From Lottia gigantea (lineage: Eukaryota; Mollusca; Gastropoda; Lottiidae), in assembly GCF_000327385.1 (NCBI RefSeq), contig NW_008708846.1:2313782-2377781 (forward strand): DNA of 64,000 nt, written 5' to 3'. Below are positions 48,173 to 62,400 of the stretch, piece by piece. A program made the position numbers and the translations under genes. The stretch's first letter is position 1. Every line of letters begins with the position of its first letter. Under the pieces are notes generated by a model, which ran no database searches, had not been told where the DNA came from, and was given only the letters and a program-made list of their open reading frames with translations.

Positions 48173-48964
48173 TGCTATCATAATGTACCAGAGACACCCT
48201 AATCTCAATTTACGCTCATCATGATTGCTTGTTCAACGTCCGTGATTCCTTGACAAAATTATCTCTTCGCCATCACCAATATGGTAAGAAATATTCGGCG
48301 AAACATAGAGCCTATTAAATGTGGAAGGTGTAAAACATAAATACTACTTTTCAATTCGATTCATTGTGGTCGGATATTTATTAGCTTATCAAATATGACA
48401 AATTAACGCTAGCATCTATCAGTTTATATGTATGAAAGTGAGAAAATATTGATAACCTAAATCTTTTAACATGATACTATTTGATAAGATAGAGCGTAGA
48501 TTACTTTCAATGGCCCTGAATTCAAATTTTTATTTGGTATTGTGGTTGTAAGACAATATTTCATTTTTACGTATTTTTTTTCAACCGTAAAAATTCAATC
48601 GTAGGACAATATTTCAAATCATCATCCTTATATCACTTCAATTTTCATTGTAGAAGGGGTTTACCCATATTGGACCATACCACTTTGTCAAAGGGGAGAT
48701 AAATTTGCATGTGGGTATCCATTGGAATTAATACTATCGAAAAATAGTATGGTCCAAATACGGATATCATGCAAACATCACGATGTTCAACGTGGACGTT
48801 TTTGTCATTATCAGCGAAAATTGAATCTGTAAAATGAAGATATGAGTGTATTTTTGGCAATGCTGGTACTACAGTTATTTGTAAGTTTATTTCATTGACT
48901 TTTTATGTAGTTGACACATTTCAACCTCTTTGAGGAAACAAAATTGGCCAATATTATGTTCATT
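47273..48964. other. Non-genic stretch, nothing recognised except the G22 tract
   Basis: Short ORFs (for example 48645-48860 on the minus strand) lack protein-like features. I see no repeat family member and no exon of a known protein. Confidence 0.55.
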
Positions 48965-49287
48965 CTACTGTCTGACTACATTGTTCTTTGAATTGAAATT
49001 TTCTCTCATTTCCTACATATCAGAAATATAGCAATCTAAGATTCGGTGATTTTACATTTGGAATAGATACACTTCCCTCCCAGAAAATTCACCTGAAAAA
49101 GACATGCTTTTCAGCCTGAAAATTCACCCCTGTAAAATCATGTTTACAAAAATAATGTTTTATTTTCATCAACCAAAAGGCAATCTAAGACTCTCAGATA
49201 GTATTTTGTAATTGATATTTCAATTCATACTGAAATAATTGCCAAAATTCAATTCAGAAAACAGTGTAGTCAGAGAGTAAGAGATTT
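48965..49287. mobile_element. Palindromic MITE family F, copy 2
   Basis: Left CTACTGTCTGACTACATTG and right CAGTGTAGTCAGAGAGTAAG are inverted termini. The interior contains AGATACACTTCCCTCCCAGA and ATGTTTACAAAAATAATGTT, also found (inverted) at 16305-16566. Confidence 0.8.
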
Positions 49288-49739
49288 TGTGCTGGGGTAT
49301 ACGACATATTCCAATATTGAATCATGTCTATGGTTAAACTATTACATGTATATTATTATGGTTAAAACTATGTTAATTTGTACCTATTTATATTATATAT
49401 CATCTAATTTGTTAATTAGACGATGGGTGTCTATATTATACCATTGCTAATATTTCACGATATTATCAGTTAGTACTTAACTAACTTGGCAGAAATACTA
49501 AGTAGGGTTATCAGTACATTATTTTTCGGTTTCAAAACAATATTTGAGTTTTTAACGATTCTGTACAAGACAGAAAAAGTGTACTCTAAGAAAATTTTAT
49601 TGGGCTCGCTCATTTCCTCATATATGTGGACAGCTCCATATTGGCTGGTTGGTTGGTTGGTAGATGACAAGTTAACGTTCGCTTCCAGCGGATGCTGATA
49701 TCGCAAACTATGTAGTTGTTGGTAGTCGTAGTAGTTGGT

Positions 49740-49850
49740 AGTTGTCGTGCCAGAGCCACTTTAAAACGGTCTGACATTTGGATCTCAAACAATATATGTC
49801 GTGCCTGATCCACTCTAAGACGATCTGGCATTTGAGCAACTCAACTCAAA
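49740..49850. repeat. Diverged two-copy tandem repeat of about 54 bp
   Basis: GTCGTGCCAGAGCCACTTTA and AACGGTCTGACATTTGGATC (from 49744) recur as GTCGTGCCTGATCCACTCTA and GACGATCTGGCATTTGAGCA (from 49798). On the minus strand the frame reads MPDRLRVDQARHI and MSDRFKVALARQL, but this looks like a by-product of the duplication. Confidence 0.65.
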
Positions 49851-51950
49851 GTTTAATTTACATCTGGAAACACCCAAATAGTTCTCAAAGGAAAACTTTG
49901 AATATTGCATTTCACTGAAAAAACTTTAATGTCGATAATATTTGAAAATGTTGACATTCTTGTTTTAAACGAAAATATTTTTCAATTGACAGCTTACGAA
50001 AAACAAAATTTCCAAATAATAGACTTCAAAGCTGACACTTTGAAAATTCGAAAATATACTTTGCGGACAATTACAATGTGCTATTACTTAAAATATCCAA
50101 ACAATTCAAATTTGTTTGTATTTCGCTCCAAAATGCATATTTAAATTTTTAGAGGAAATGGAAATTGTAAAAACAGATTGGGTTTATTTATACGTAATAA
50201 TTGGGTTTGTCAACATTTGTGTTTAATTTTGATATAAAATTAGCCATTATAGCCAATCCTTTATAGGCGATACCAACCATAAAACAAATTCGTCATTGGC
50301 TCCGCTTTGTACATTGTTTCCGGATTGAACAATTGCTGAGGATGTGGTACGATTTAAAGGAAATTCTGGACCTCTGATACATGAATAATGTTATGTTAGA
50401 GTGAAAGAAGGCTGGTCTAAAATGTTATAGGTCTTCACACACTCAGAAGGATTTCATGGCAGTATGTTATAATATAATTGAAAAATTACAAAAGCTGAAA
50501 ACATGCAAGATCTCACTTAGGACTATTAGCATAACAAGATCAGTTAAGGGCAATAACTCAAAAACCTTGAACAAATTTGAATGTCAATTGAGACCTAGGC
50601 CTAATACCGTACCAAGTTCCGTCATAATCCCTAAATCTGTAGTCAATATCACCGGTTTTTTTTTTAAATTTAGCTATGCTAATAAATACATTTTGACATA
50701 TTATAAAAGGCATTACATAAGTTAAAAATTCCATTATTTAAGTTGTGAAAATACAATATGCATAGACCTGTAAGTGTAAGCCGCCACCGTCAGTCACTGT
50801 TGACCTTTGGAAGGCGCCGTCATGTTTTTTATTTCGACTAACCGTCGAGGTGGAAGATCAGCTTAATATTCGACAGAAGTCGACTGTTACGATAAATTTA
50901 GTGTGTGAATCTTCTGCTGGCTGTAATAAGCATATTTTCTAAAATGTACAATTATATTCCCAAAACAAAATGTTTGCCTTCCTTTGTTTCAGCCTAAATT
51001 TTTAAATCATCACATTAGTTTAGAACTTGTAATGTTAAACTGCATGAATCAGTCGTAGAAAAGTGAAGTCAGAGAGTAACAGCTTAGCCGCTGGAGGTTG
51101 GGCTAAGTTACTTACAGTTATCACATCGACATGCTTACAGGTCTACAATGCATGATGACAAGTTTCGTTCAAGTCCAGTCAGATATTATCAAGAAAGATA
51201 AATATAAATCAAAACCGCCTTCACGTAGACGGATGGACAGTGTGAAACAAGACGGTACTTCAATATTTTGGGGCATGTAATTGCTTGTGTCGGCATTTGT
51301 ATTCCGCCAATTTAAGTGAGGTAAGGACGAAATATTCATTAGTACACACACTTTTGAAAAAATGAAATAGCCACCATGGACGTTTGTGGACAAGGGTGTC
51401 CATCTAATGAATGTTAATGTGTACTTTTGAAAGTTACAGAGTCTTGTTACCACGATGCTTCATTTAACCCTGTCTATTGTACGAAACACATTTAAGGTGC
51501 CTAAACATTGATAGTGTATTGTAAGCTAAAGTATGATGAGACGTCCATTGGATACTTCTATTGATCAACTTGTCAAGAACTGGTGAACAGTGGTTTTGTC
51601 TCTGAATCAAGTTAACATGAAATTGGAGACTTTATGTATCTAGGAGCCCGAGGTGGTCACTATATATTGGCTACAAAATGATATTTAGAGTAAATGACAT
51701 CAATTGACCTCGGTTGGTGGTATAACTTGTAAAATGACATTTTAGTTGTCACCCCTCCACTGTTTTGTCAAAGGTTACGTTTTGATAACACTTTTAATGG
51801 AGGTGTGATTCTGGAATGCTCCACATTTTCAACACAAAAACCAAAAACATTGTTTAATCTGGTTATCTTAGGATTCCTCGTATATAGTAAACAACACTGA
51901 AGAGTTTATTTGATTGGTTTTATTTCTAGTAATCGTGGTGCATTGCAATT
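49851..51950. other. Non-genic stretch, nothing recognised
   Basis: AT-rich DNA with a slightly CpG-richer patch at about 50780-50880. ORFs at 49905, 50456 and 51169 have no recognisable motif. No repeat family seen elsewhere in the window is present, apart from a possible MITE F end (GTCAGAGAGTAACAG) near 51068. Confidence 0.55.
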
Positions 51951-51984
51951 ACATCTTACATTACAAATTACAAACCAGTTTGAC

Positions 51985-52150
51985 CTGCCCATTAAGTAGT
52001 AGCGCAGCCAAGTTTACGTCCGAAAGGGGGCGAGATATCTGAAATTGCCCGAATCTCTTACCTAGGTATGAGATTTTTGCCCGAAAAACTTGCTTTCGGG
52101 GCTGCGAGGGGTGGGGGTGCCCCTCTGCCTCCGCCACTGCCATGAAGGTG
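51985..52150. repeat. GC-rich dispersed-repeat-like island
   Basis: TAGTAGCGCAGCCAAGTTTA, CGAAAGGGGGCGAGATATC and AACTTGCTTTCGGGGCTGCG, GGTGGGGGTGCCCCTCTGCC form a sharply bounded GC-rich island in AT-rich DNA. It resembles high-copy dispersed repeats of marine invertebrates (general recollection). No terminal repeats were found, so the class is unknown. Confidence 0.5.
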
Positions 52151-55100
52151 CAGGGTCTTTTTTAAGTCCTTGAAACTCACTATTCTGCTATTTTGTTGTC
52201 TATTATTAGATAACAATCTGCTACTTAAGAGAATCTTAAGTTTTGTTGGCACTTTTTGTTTACTGGAGCAATACGCAATATGTTCGACAAGAGCAGTACA
52301 ACCATTTTTTTCATTTCATGAAACTCTTATTGAACTGGTTTTATTATATTCACTTATATATATACTTCACCAACACTGAAGTAGGCTAATAACTGTCTGA
52401 AACTTGAAATTTGAATCTTTCACTGGTCACAAACCGACCCTTATCAGATTTCCATCAGAAATTATCTCCGGTCTCATAGCAGGTTAATTTTCTCAAAGGT
52501 TATTGTTCTTAAAACTTACTCGCTATCTGAAAATTGTGTCAATTGGGGCTCATTTACTGGTATTAGACTGTGATAATGTGTGATAAGGGTTTTATACAAA
52601 ATAATTATCATGTTGTCAAATTCAGTTAAAACTTTCAGATTACAGAAATCTGTTCACTGACCCTTAAATTGTCCCTTAGTAGATCAACAAAGAAGGGTTC
52701 GACGATTCCATCAGTGATGACCTAATTGTGTGTCGGGCCTAACGTTAGATTTTTACTGTACATAGCTTAAGGCTTATTTTTTTAAAAAAGCACTTTGGAA
52801 CTTAAAATTTACGAATTGAGGCGCTTCGAAAAAAATTTGACTTTTCACCTTATCTCCAGATTTTTAAAGGCAAAATCTCAAGATTTTTTTTCATCACCTG
52901 TACACACGTATGTTCAGAAGTATCGTGAATAATATCAAAAGGTGGCATGGAATAGGGTTCCTTAGAAATTTTATTAAGATGTAAAACCTCACATTTCACG
53001 GAAAAAATGTTGAAATCTTTTCAAGTGTCCCTTTCCAAGAACGTTCAAAATTTATTAAAGATGTGAAACAGGGGCCGAGATGTAATAATGTTATGTAAAA
53101 GAAAGTGTGAATTTGTTAGCTGTAGGATGATATCGTGTCTTGGTCACTTTCCAATGCTAAATAATGGGAAATCTGTCTTTAGAAGTTAGCCACCGCTAAT
53201 CCTTGCTCTGGGCATATATTAGGCCTACTCATAATAAAATTATTTTAAGAAGAGACATATTTTTGAAATTAGTGCATCATACTAGGAATGTTGAATTATG
53301 AAGGAAAAACATACTTTCCATTAATATTTACTCATTACAAAAATGTATTTATCAAGGGGTACTTTTACGTCCCCCTCTCTTCGTGTTCTGTGTAAATGAC
53401 CATGAGAATGACTTGTATATATACATTGGTACAAAAACCCTTTTAAATAGTTTTAACACGTTCTGAGGGTCCTTAGGCCAGGGAGTTGTCAAATTTCACA
53501 AAACAGCTTTATGTTCCATTCAGTTACAGAATAAGTAACGTTTTTGGTCTGGTATAGCTAATTACTAACTACTAGTAGCGTCAAGAACCAAACTTTTGTC
53601 CATAGATGAATTCATATTAAATTTAATCGTAACAAATTGAAAGTTGTTTAAGATGGGCTATTATGATAGGATTTAACTTGTCATAGAAAAATTTGAGTTA
53701 TCTTATTCAAAATGACCACATGGTCGCTTATCATAAAAAATCTCACGGAAAACAAATAAGAGGCTTAATAAGAGTTTTCACCACTAGAAATTCTCGGATG
53801 GACAGTTACATTTTAGTGGATGCCATAATTAACCCTACAGATAAAATCTTTTCGCTGTCGGGGATCCAGAAATTTGTCGCTTTTTTATGTGATCAGATTA
53901 TGATAATAATATAGGGATTGTAACCATTTTTCACCTAGTTCAGAGACATTCACATAATGCTTATTACTTTTCTCTCCTTGCTGACACCGAGTTTGAACCA
54001 TAAATTGTGTTAATTGTATAAACTTCTCAATCTTCGTTTTCTACAGACAGATTATAATATATGTACAATTTTCTCTTTGAATATCAAGAAGTAAGTTCAT
54101 ATCAATATACATGCTGAGAAAAATAAATCAATAACCAAATATGTATCGCATCGTATAGAACTGTATATTTTTACCAATCGCCAAGCTGTTTGGTTGGTTG
54201 AAATGTGGTAAAAACTATTCATGCCAATTGTCCAATCGCGTATATAATATACTAAATATTAGCATCAGACACTACATATAACACTGTCATGTATACGACT
54301 ATTTCGTAATTTTGGAAAAAGAAAATGTGGCTTGCCAAAATGCACAGGCTTTGGGCGATCTGTAGATTGTGCTTAAGACACTATCGGTTTGCTGTGGTTA
54401 GATCTGGTGTATTCGATACTTAATTCAAAAGTTGAAAGATGTAACTAATGGTTACTATAAAACTTCAGCTGATTTTTGTTGCTGTAAATAATTTATACAG
54501 ATATAATATGTGCTGCTTCTGCTGAAGTGTTGTGGTAATTAACCGGGATGAGATCTTCGTATATTCTTATGTCACCAGCAATTAAATACGTGAGTCATGA
54601 ACAGAATTGTCAAATTTTGGGTTGTTAGGGCTGCTTTACAAAGTTTGGAAATTGATTATCAGAAATACGTTTCCGCATCATGAGATAAGCTTTAGTCAAT
54701 TCGATGTGCTGGTAGGGAAGGGAACAGACATTTTTTCTTCGTTGATAACAACCGGATCATATATCTGAAATGACCTACAACTCTGCACTCTGGTAGAGGA
54801 CAAACCTGTACAATACTAAAAGCATAAAAGTCATAAGATTGAACACAAATTTCAAATGTTTTTTTAGTTTAAGAGTAAAAGGCAACGGTTGCTATTTTTT
54901 TATTCATAATTTAGACAGTGAAATCAATTTCTGGTGTTCATTTCAATGACACATTCCTTTCTTTGTCTAGTAAAACACAAGATCCACTCCATACGTCCAG
55001 AACCATCATTTGTCAAAATATTTGTCTAGTTTTGTTATTATTATATAAATATTATTCATGTTGATATTTTGTCAATATTGATTCTTGGATTACCCAAGTG

Positions 55101-58004
55101 TAGAAAATACCTGCTCCGTGACCTCGTTATCATGTTGACCTGACATTTTGGCAGACGACACTTTGATTTGATTGACAGGTGAGCGCCAGAAAAATGAGAT
55201 AGCCTTGTTTACTAATGAATTTAATTGCCCCCTATTATTTAAATGCATTTAGTACCGGGAACTTTAGTCGCTATTGGTTTAAACAATTAAAACGTAGTTA
55301 ATTAATTCGCCATTTCAAAGAGCCTTGGGAACTAGGAATTATACCAACAGGCACTAGAAATACCGACTTAAAAATTCTTCATTGTACTTTTTATGAGAGC
55401 TTCTCATACTGCTAGGCAACAACTGATATTATAATTACAAATAGGTAATCAAACTTGATAGTCATTGAGTAAGATAACCTAAGCATCGACAGTATACAGA
55501 TAGTTAACATGCACATATAGATAACAATTAAATAGTAAATACAGACAATTATTTGCCATGAGCTTATTTCAATGATTTAAGTGAAAAAAAAATAGCCAGG
55601 ACATATAGGTGTTTGATATTGCGTTAATCAAAAAAAAAAAAAAATAAAACAACTTTTCTGAAAAAAAATATATATATTAACCAAATTAGAGACAAATGTA
55701 TTGGTGACCAGATTTCCATGTCTGAGATCGCCATTACTTTTCCGGAAAATTTATGTTTCCGCATAGGCCGCAATTTTGAGTAGTTACAATGAGTTTCTGA
55801 TGTGTTTAGGGCACACGCCATTATAAATAGTCAACATTAGTAAGATGTGGCGGAAACAGTATTCCGTTCTCATGTATTTTTATAGATTTCTTTACGGAAA
55901 CTCGAGGTTTTGTTTGAGACAGTAGTTATGTTGTTATTCGTCCATGTTTCTATGATTGGTATGTCCGTTTTAAAGGCTATAATATTCACTGTTCAGTAAT
56001 TTACCATTGGAAGTAAGACTCTATCGAACCGTAATTTACTCATACCCATTTAGAAAATATCGGTTATTATAGATATTGGCCTCATCTTGTTTTAGTTGTC
56101 TTTGCAAGACGTGTAGCACAAAGGGACTCGGCTTTTTGTCCCATCCGAATTACTGGATGCCTTTCTCGTGTCAGTGAAAGCAATCTGAATATTCTGAGGC
56201 CAAACCCTGACCTGAGCGGATATAAGACCGGACCTCAGAGTTAGTTTTACTCGCTGAGCGATCATGATTATTATGATATGCAGTTCAAATAGTATTAAAA
56301 GAATGTTGCTTGACTATATACTGTCATGATCCAAAGGATCGATTTATCTCTGGATATACATATGATTGTGGTGTGATACAATAATGTACATTCCCAAAAT
56401 ACTGAGCTTTAGGGCATTTATAGGTACAACATTCCGAATATTTCTTCCAACACCTATATTTTCTGTAACTCCGGACAAACTTGACCAGATTGTGTGACTT
56501 GTCCGTATACACCTACTTAGGCTAGAAAATCCTTAAGGAACCCCTTTAATTTAACAACACTGTTGGCCTTAATCCACATGATTAGTAGGTCACAATCTGG
56601 ACATACTTAGTACAAGTGGTCTGAATGAAACCCAATACAGATGTAGAGACTTAAAGACTAACATTTATTCTGTGGTATTTAACTTATCAAAAGATCTCAA
56701 GAGTTCCTCTGGTCGACCCAAGAGATTGGATAATATTTTGTTACGTACTGGTTTGTCTAGAAATATGTCTGGTACCAAAACCTGGTTACATGACTACCGA
56801 TTCTCTGGGGGCATCACTATATACTGTTGATGTTAAAACAATATTTTTATACACACAATTCCATAATAACTCGTAGAACAAACAATGGAATGGATGGAAT
56901 GCAAATCATTTTAGGTTAAGATGTTCTTTATTCAAGGACAGTATTTTGCTCAAAATACCACGTTAATCTAAATACATTGAAATTAAAATACGGATTCGAT
57001 TCGGGCAAGCATTTTCTAGATTTCATTTTTTACGGATATCTATTCTATTATTTAATTTGATACTTGAAAAAACTAATCTGGAAAATCAGCTTTCCGAATA
57101 TATTAAACATTGAAATGCGGATTAGTCTTGTAAAAAGGTAAGGGGCAATAGCTCCCAAGACGCGCTTCAAATTATCGTCAAAATCTTACTCTTAGATCAT
57201 TTTATTGCAAATAGCCTTCTGAATTTCATCGTTCTTTGCATTAAAGTATATCAGAATAATGATTGTCTCGTAATTGACTTTGTTGAGCAGGCGTCCAGTG
57301 CGGGACTACAATTAATCTGTCAACGTTGATCAAAGATTTTACTGTCCCGCACACAATAATATTTTTTCATGTCATGTAAGATTTCTAACAATACCTTTTA
57401 GTATTTTCTTATAAGACAAAAATCGCCACTTAACCACTCAAAAATCTTGATGGCTTAATAGAATTCTTCAACAAAATCTGTCAACGTATCCGCAAAAGCT
57501 CAAATTAAATTTTAAATGAAAACATTGCCCGAAGGGTTGGGTATATCAGTTTCCATTACTTAAATTAACCCCACATAACCTTTTCAACACACTTTTGGGT
57601 ATGAGAAGATCTACAATATGATATACAAGTCGCTAAAAGAAAGGTTTTGAGATTAAAATCGATTCGAAATTTAGTATTTTTGACCAATTAGATGACCGTA
57701 TTTCTTAAAATACTGTATTTTTTACAATGATTAGCCCAATCTGTGAACGCTTTAGTCCTCGGGGACAATTCTAATATACCTTTACAGGAGAAAAAGATGG
57801 TTACCATACTCACGGAAATTTAAATTTTATATTTTTGTGAAAAGAATGATTACAAGAAATGGTTGTTTCGAGTCTCCCTTCGTTAAAATAAGGAATACTA
57901 AAGAGGCTCATCGTCATTGATTTTCAATTCCGTTCGGTTTACATGACGCACAACGTGATATGGAAAGCAATATTATGATGTCACTATCACAAAGTGTATT
58001 ATTA
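52151..58004. other. Non-genic stretch, nothing recognised
   Basis: No exon, RNA gene or clear mobile element identified on either strand. Only simple A/T runs (for example 55629-55643) and scattered short ORFs without protein-like features. Confidence 0.55.
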
Positions 58005-58164
58005 TAAGCAGATTTTGCGACAGTGACGTCACCAAGCGCTTTGTTTTAGTGGAATTACAGGAACCACAGACTTCTGACTAAACTTGGAATTGGGCAAAAT
58101 GATGATATCAGTGTCTCTGATACGCATACAAAGATTAGAAAACCTTTTTACAATCCCTTTAAGA
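58005..58164. repeat. MITE family B fragment, copy 4
   Basis: Has GTGACGTCACCAAGCGCTTT, GTGGAATTACAGGAACCACA, GATATCAGTGTCTCTGATAC and TAGAAAACCTTTTTACAATC followed by CCTTTAAG, matching the right part of the copy at 36590. Confidence 0.8.
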
Positions 58165-59244
58165 TTTTGGGTGGTGATTAAAAAGTAACTCTTACGTGTC
58201 TGTCAGCACAATGTTGGTGCATGTCCTTTTTTATTAACAGATTTAATCTATTTGGTAGGTAATAAAAAATGTAAAAATGAAGACAGAATGGAACCTAATA
58301 ATGTGTTATCTGGGTGTTGATAGCCGACAAATATAGAGATAATCTGCTTTTAGACACAGTTTGACCTTCAAGGAGTGTAAATCTGTCTATTCGAAAGATT
58401 ATTAAGTTCAAAACCATTACATGCATCAAGATCTACCTGACTCTGTACAGACGCTGTGTAATTAGATAATTTTTGCATATTATAATAATATGATACCATT
58501 TAATGTCGATGAGAGCTGATCATGTATGATATGAACGTGTTTTTTGGAATATACATATACATGTAAGATCCACAGCTGGTTTGAAAAATATGGATTACGT
58601 ATGTTTTTAATATCTTAGATGATTATTCAGTGAAATTCACTCCAATAACACGTCATGAATCCTATTCTGCTGGAGATAATTCCTGAATTTTTAGTTGTTA
58701 TGCAAAAGTGACTGACATGTTAAACGTGCTCTAAAAACAGAAAACATTTGATGACGAATCAGTAATGCCCTATATTGATAATCTACGACAAAACAGTCGA
58801 CAATAAGCACTGCGCATCCAGTCCACTTTATACCGATTTATTTCGTCCGCATCATTCAACCATTAATTTAAGCTATGAACCAACAAAAACGACGAGCGGA
58901 GCGGAAGCTTATGGGCTTCGGATGATTGTCTACCGGAACAATAGTATTACAATACATAACTTAATTGTTATCTTTACCAAGGTTGATATGCAAAGAGACC
59001 ACTTAAAATGCATATCAAATATACTATACTGTATGAAATATTAATATACATGGTAATAATATTTACTACACCATACAGGTGTTTATTATTTAGCTTGCTC
59101 GGTGAGATTTTAGACGTGAGAAAATATATTAGTAAACTGTTCAGAATGTGTTTCTATCAAGACACACTTTTACTGCCCGTCTTACTTCTATTGCTGTATC
59201 CTTACTATCAACAGCTCACTGTCGAAATTTGAAGCTGCAAATCC
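58165..59244. other. Non-genic stretch, nothing recognised
   Basis: Unique AT-rich DNA. The 89-codon ORF at 58775 and the 74-codon ORF at 59008 have no motif I recognise. Confidence 0.5.
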
Positions 59245-59455
59245 TTGTATGTCCAGAATTATCCGTGTTTGAAATTTGAAAAGACGACTCGTTTTTCTTG
59301 AGACTCCGTAGAGATATAGAAAGTGAAATTTCTAGTTTGAGGCATAATTGACGGGATAACGCTATTTTTGTTCAGTTCTAGTACTTATGAAAACTATTTA
59401 CATTTAGTCAAAACCCAAATGAACACTCGAAAAAGGCGAATCAAGGCCTTTAACG
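59245..59455. repeat. MITE family A remnant, heavily diverged
   Basis: AGACGACTCGTTTTTCTTGA, GAAATTTCTAGTTTGAGGCA and TTCTAGTACTTATGAAAACT follow the order of the interior of the 20661 and 37845 copies. Both ends are gone. Confidence 0.65.
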
Positions 59456-62400
59456 CAATCTGTCCAAGATGATCAACACGTGCAGTCTTTAATGAGCAGT
59501 TGTTATTATTATTATATATGTATAATGTGGTATGTAAACTGCAGATACAGTGCAGCATATACTCGACTTTCAATAATCTTTACATTCACAGGAAGCATCT
59601 GCCAGGGACAAATTCTGACAAATTACCCAACATTCAAATCAAATTTGATATATTTTTCATGAGAATCTATGCCAAAGGCACTTTAAACTGTTTAATCTAG
59701 AAATAGACGGACCTACAGTCTACATTTAAAACATTTTGCTACCGATTTTTTTTAAATGAGAACTTTCTTTGATAGTAACGTTTTATATACGATTTCATTC
59801 AAGGGAAGGAATTGTCTACAATTTTATGTGACCAGTGAGGCTACTTATAGAAATTCTTTCAAACCAGTTTTAGACAGAATGATTGCATCTAATATGTCGC
59901 AGATTATGAAGATATTAGAAGACCGTTGCCCATAAAAGGTCTTCAGAGCACTGTAATTCGATGCATTGCACGGAGGTACATTGTGTACCTCTCTATATAA
60001 GAGAATTTCCCTGACATGAGACCCATATATCTGCCGTTCATTGCGCCTCCTTTCTTGTTCCTTTTTCTCCCCTCCTACCTACTCCCTTTCCCCTGACTCT
60101 TAACTTCCTAAACCCCTTCTCACTTGCACCCCTGCTTCCCAATTCTTTCTGGATAATATTCTACCTCTAGCTCTCCACTTCCCAGAGAACTTTCTTTGTC
60201 ACTGTCCTCTCTTCCCTGTTTTATTTGAAGGTTGGATTTCCTGGTCTAGGAATGTTTTCGACTCGTCTTTTCGATAGAGGAACCGAAGCTAACGAAATTC
60301 AACAATAGCGCACATTTTAAGATCTGTAAGTTCACCTACTTTTGATCTGTATTCTACATTATTAGTTTTCATGGTCTTGATTATTTACATTGTATTAACA
60401 TGTACTACACTTTCAAAGCACACTTGTTGTTTTGTATGAAATAAAGGGCTTACTTTTGTACATAACGATGTTGTAACGTTGACAAACGGCACTTGGTTAC
60501 GATTTTTTTTATTTCTTTAAAGACAACCGACTTAATCCATTACGAGCAACAGAAATGACTTAAGGAATGTTTAGTAAATACTAAAAATCAACAAACTGCA
60601 TCAATAGTAAATCTGCTACGGCGGCTTCTTAAAAACCATGTCAATAATCAATTCTTTAAGGTAGCAGGCGGAGCTGCAGTGGCTCATTGAGTTAGACTAA
60701 TTTCGTGGCGGTGCCCCCAAGACGTCAAGTACAAATACGAGGCAGACTGACTTGAGGGTCAACCATCGAGGTTGAGATTAAATATACGGCGTCATAGGCG
60801 CATGTTTCTGGAACTTTTCAGAGCGTTCCCCCTCAAGAATTAGTTTGTAAAATAGATTTGATTTGTCGTATACTGACACATATTTTGAGACGAATATGTT
60901 AGAAGTTATTATACCCTGAGATATTCATAAAAAATACCATACATATTTTGATTTACCTGTACAAGACTATATGACAGATAGGGCCTGTACCTAAATCTAT
61001 TGTTAATCCTAACAAATTATTGAGATTATGAAGAAAGTCATGGGACCTTGTACCGGATACTCAAAACAGTCAACCTTGGTTTGCAAATTGAATATGAAGG
61101 ATGACCCGCATTGTAGAGATAAATCTTTAATGATTTTTGGAAATTTTTTTTAGAAACATAGTCTTATTAAAAATGTCATTGATGAGTACAGAAAAGATTT
61201 TCGGTAGACCTACCTACCTACCTACCTCAAAAAGCAGCCCTGCAATCTCTTCTAGTTTTAAAGTCGTAAGGCCCCGTCACACTGGCAAGGTGTTCTTATT
61301 GTGCTGATACTACGCGGAAGATAAGTTCAGGTCGCTGTAAACGTGGTATATGTTCAAGACAAACGCCAAGGTTTGACGATCTGTACTGGAACGCTTTGAG
61401 AACGTCATTGGATCAAGGATGTCGTTAGACAAGCATGTAACATCTCCTTGTGTGGTATAAAAGCGTATTATGCACGTGACAAACACGTTAGAACGCAATG
61501 TGGTCGCTACTCAAACTCAATACCATTGTTGGTTATTCTTAAACGAACTGCATAGCGTGGTAATATTTTGATCTTGAGTTAGAATCTACTGCTTTGATAG
61601 CTGTGTTTTGAAGGGATATGTTTATGTTTATGTTTTCTAAAATTTTGTATAATATTAGCGGATAACGATAAAATAAAGTACCATTAAAGACAACCATTAT
61701 CATTAATTTCTTCTGCTTTCAGTCACTCTCTATTATATGTTTACTTACTGAGATATTTACAATGCAAGTTACTTCTAATAAACATACTGGAATACAAGTA
61801 AAGTCTTTTAAGTCTTCATGTTTGATGATGTGTGCGCCAAATTTCCAGGGTTTATTTTGAAATTTGAAAAGGCGCGAAGGGGTATTAGCAGAGCTAATGA
61901 ATCAGCTACGTTAATTGTTTGAAGGTAGAACTACGACCACAATAGCCCTTGCGAAAGGTATTTGCTCAAATGAAGAATGAAGCAATTGACCGCAAGTTGC
62001 ATTGTGATCGTTATTGCATGATTATATACTATGCCCCAATCAATTAAAACTCTCTCCCATTCTTGTCTGTAATTTAGTATTGTGATGAATCAAATTAAAA
62101 GTACTACAAATCCGATTTCATAGGCGAACCAATTCAGAGATCGGATTATTTCGGACAACTTTCTAATCCAAATTTGAACATTTACTGTTTTATCCCGAAT
62201 GATAATATTATTTTTACATAAGACAGTACTGTCCTTAACAATTTAAGGGCGATTTATTCGCCTACAAGTCTGGAACCACTGAACCCTAAAGTTGGAGTAC
62301 ATCAGTGGCATGACTGAAATCACACCCCCATTACGTAATGAGTTGGTGTATTTTGGTACCATTTACAAAATGTAATAATTAGTACCAGACAGGCTGTAAT

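Noticed and set aside
49610-49831. Minus-strand ORF with MPDRLRVDQARHI and MSDRFKVALARQL
   Set aside because: The two peptides come from a diverged DNA duplication and the remainder is low-complexity Thr/Asn; no splice context was seen.
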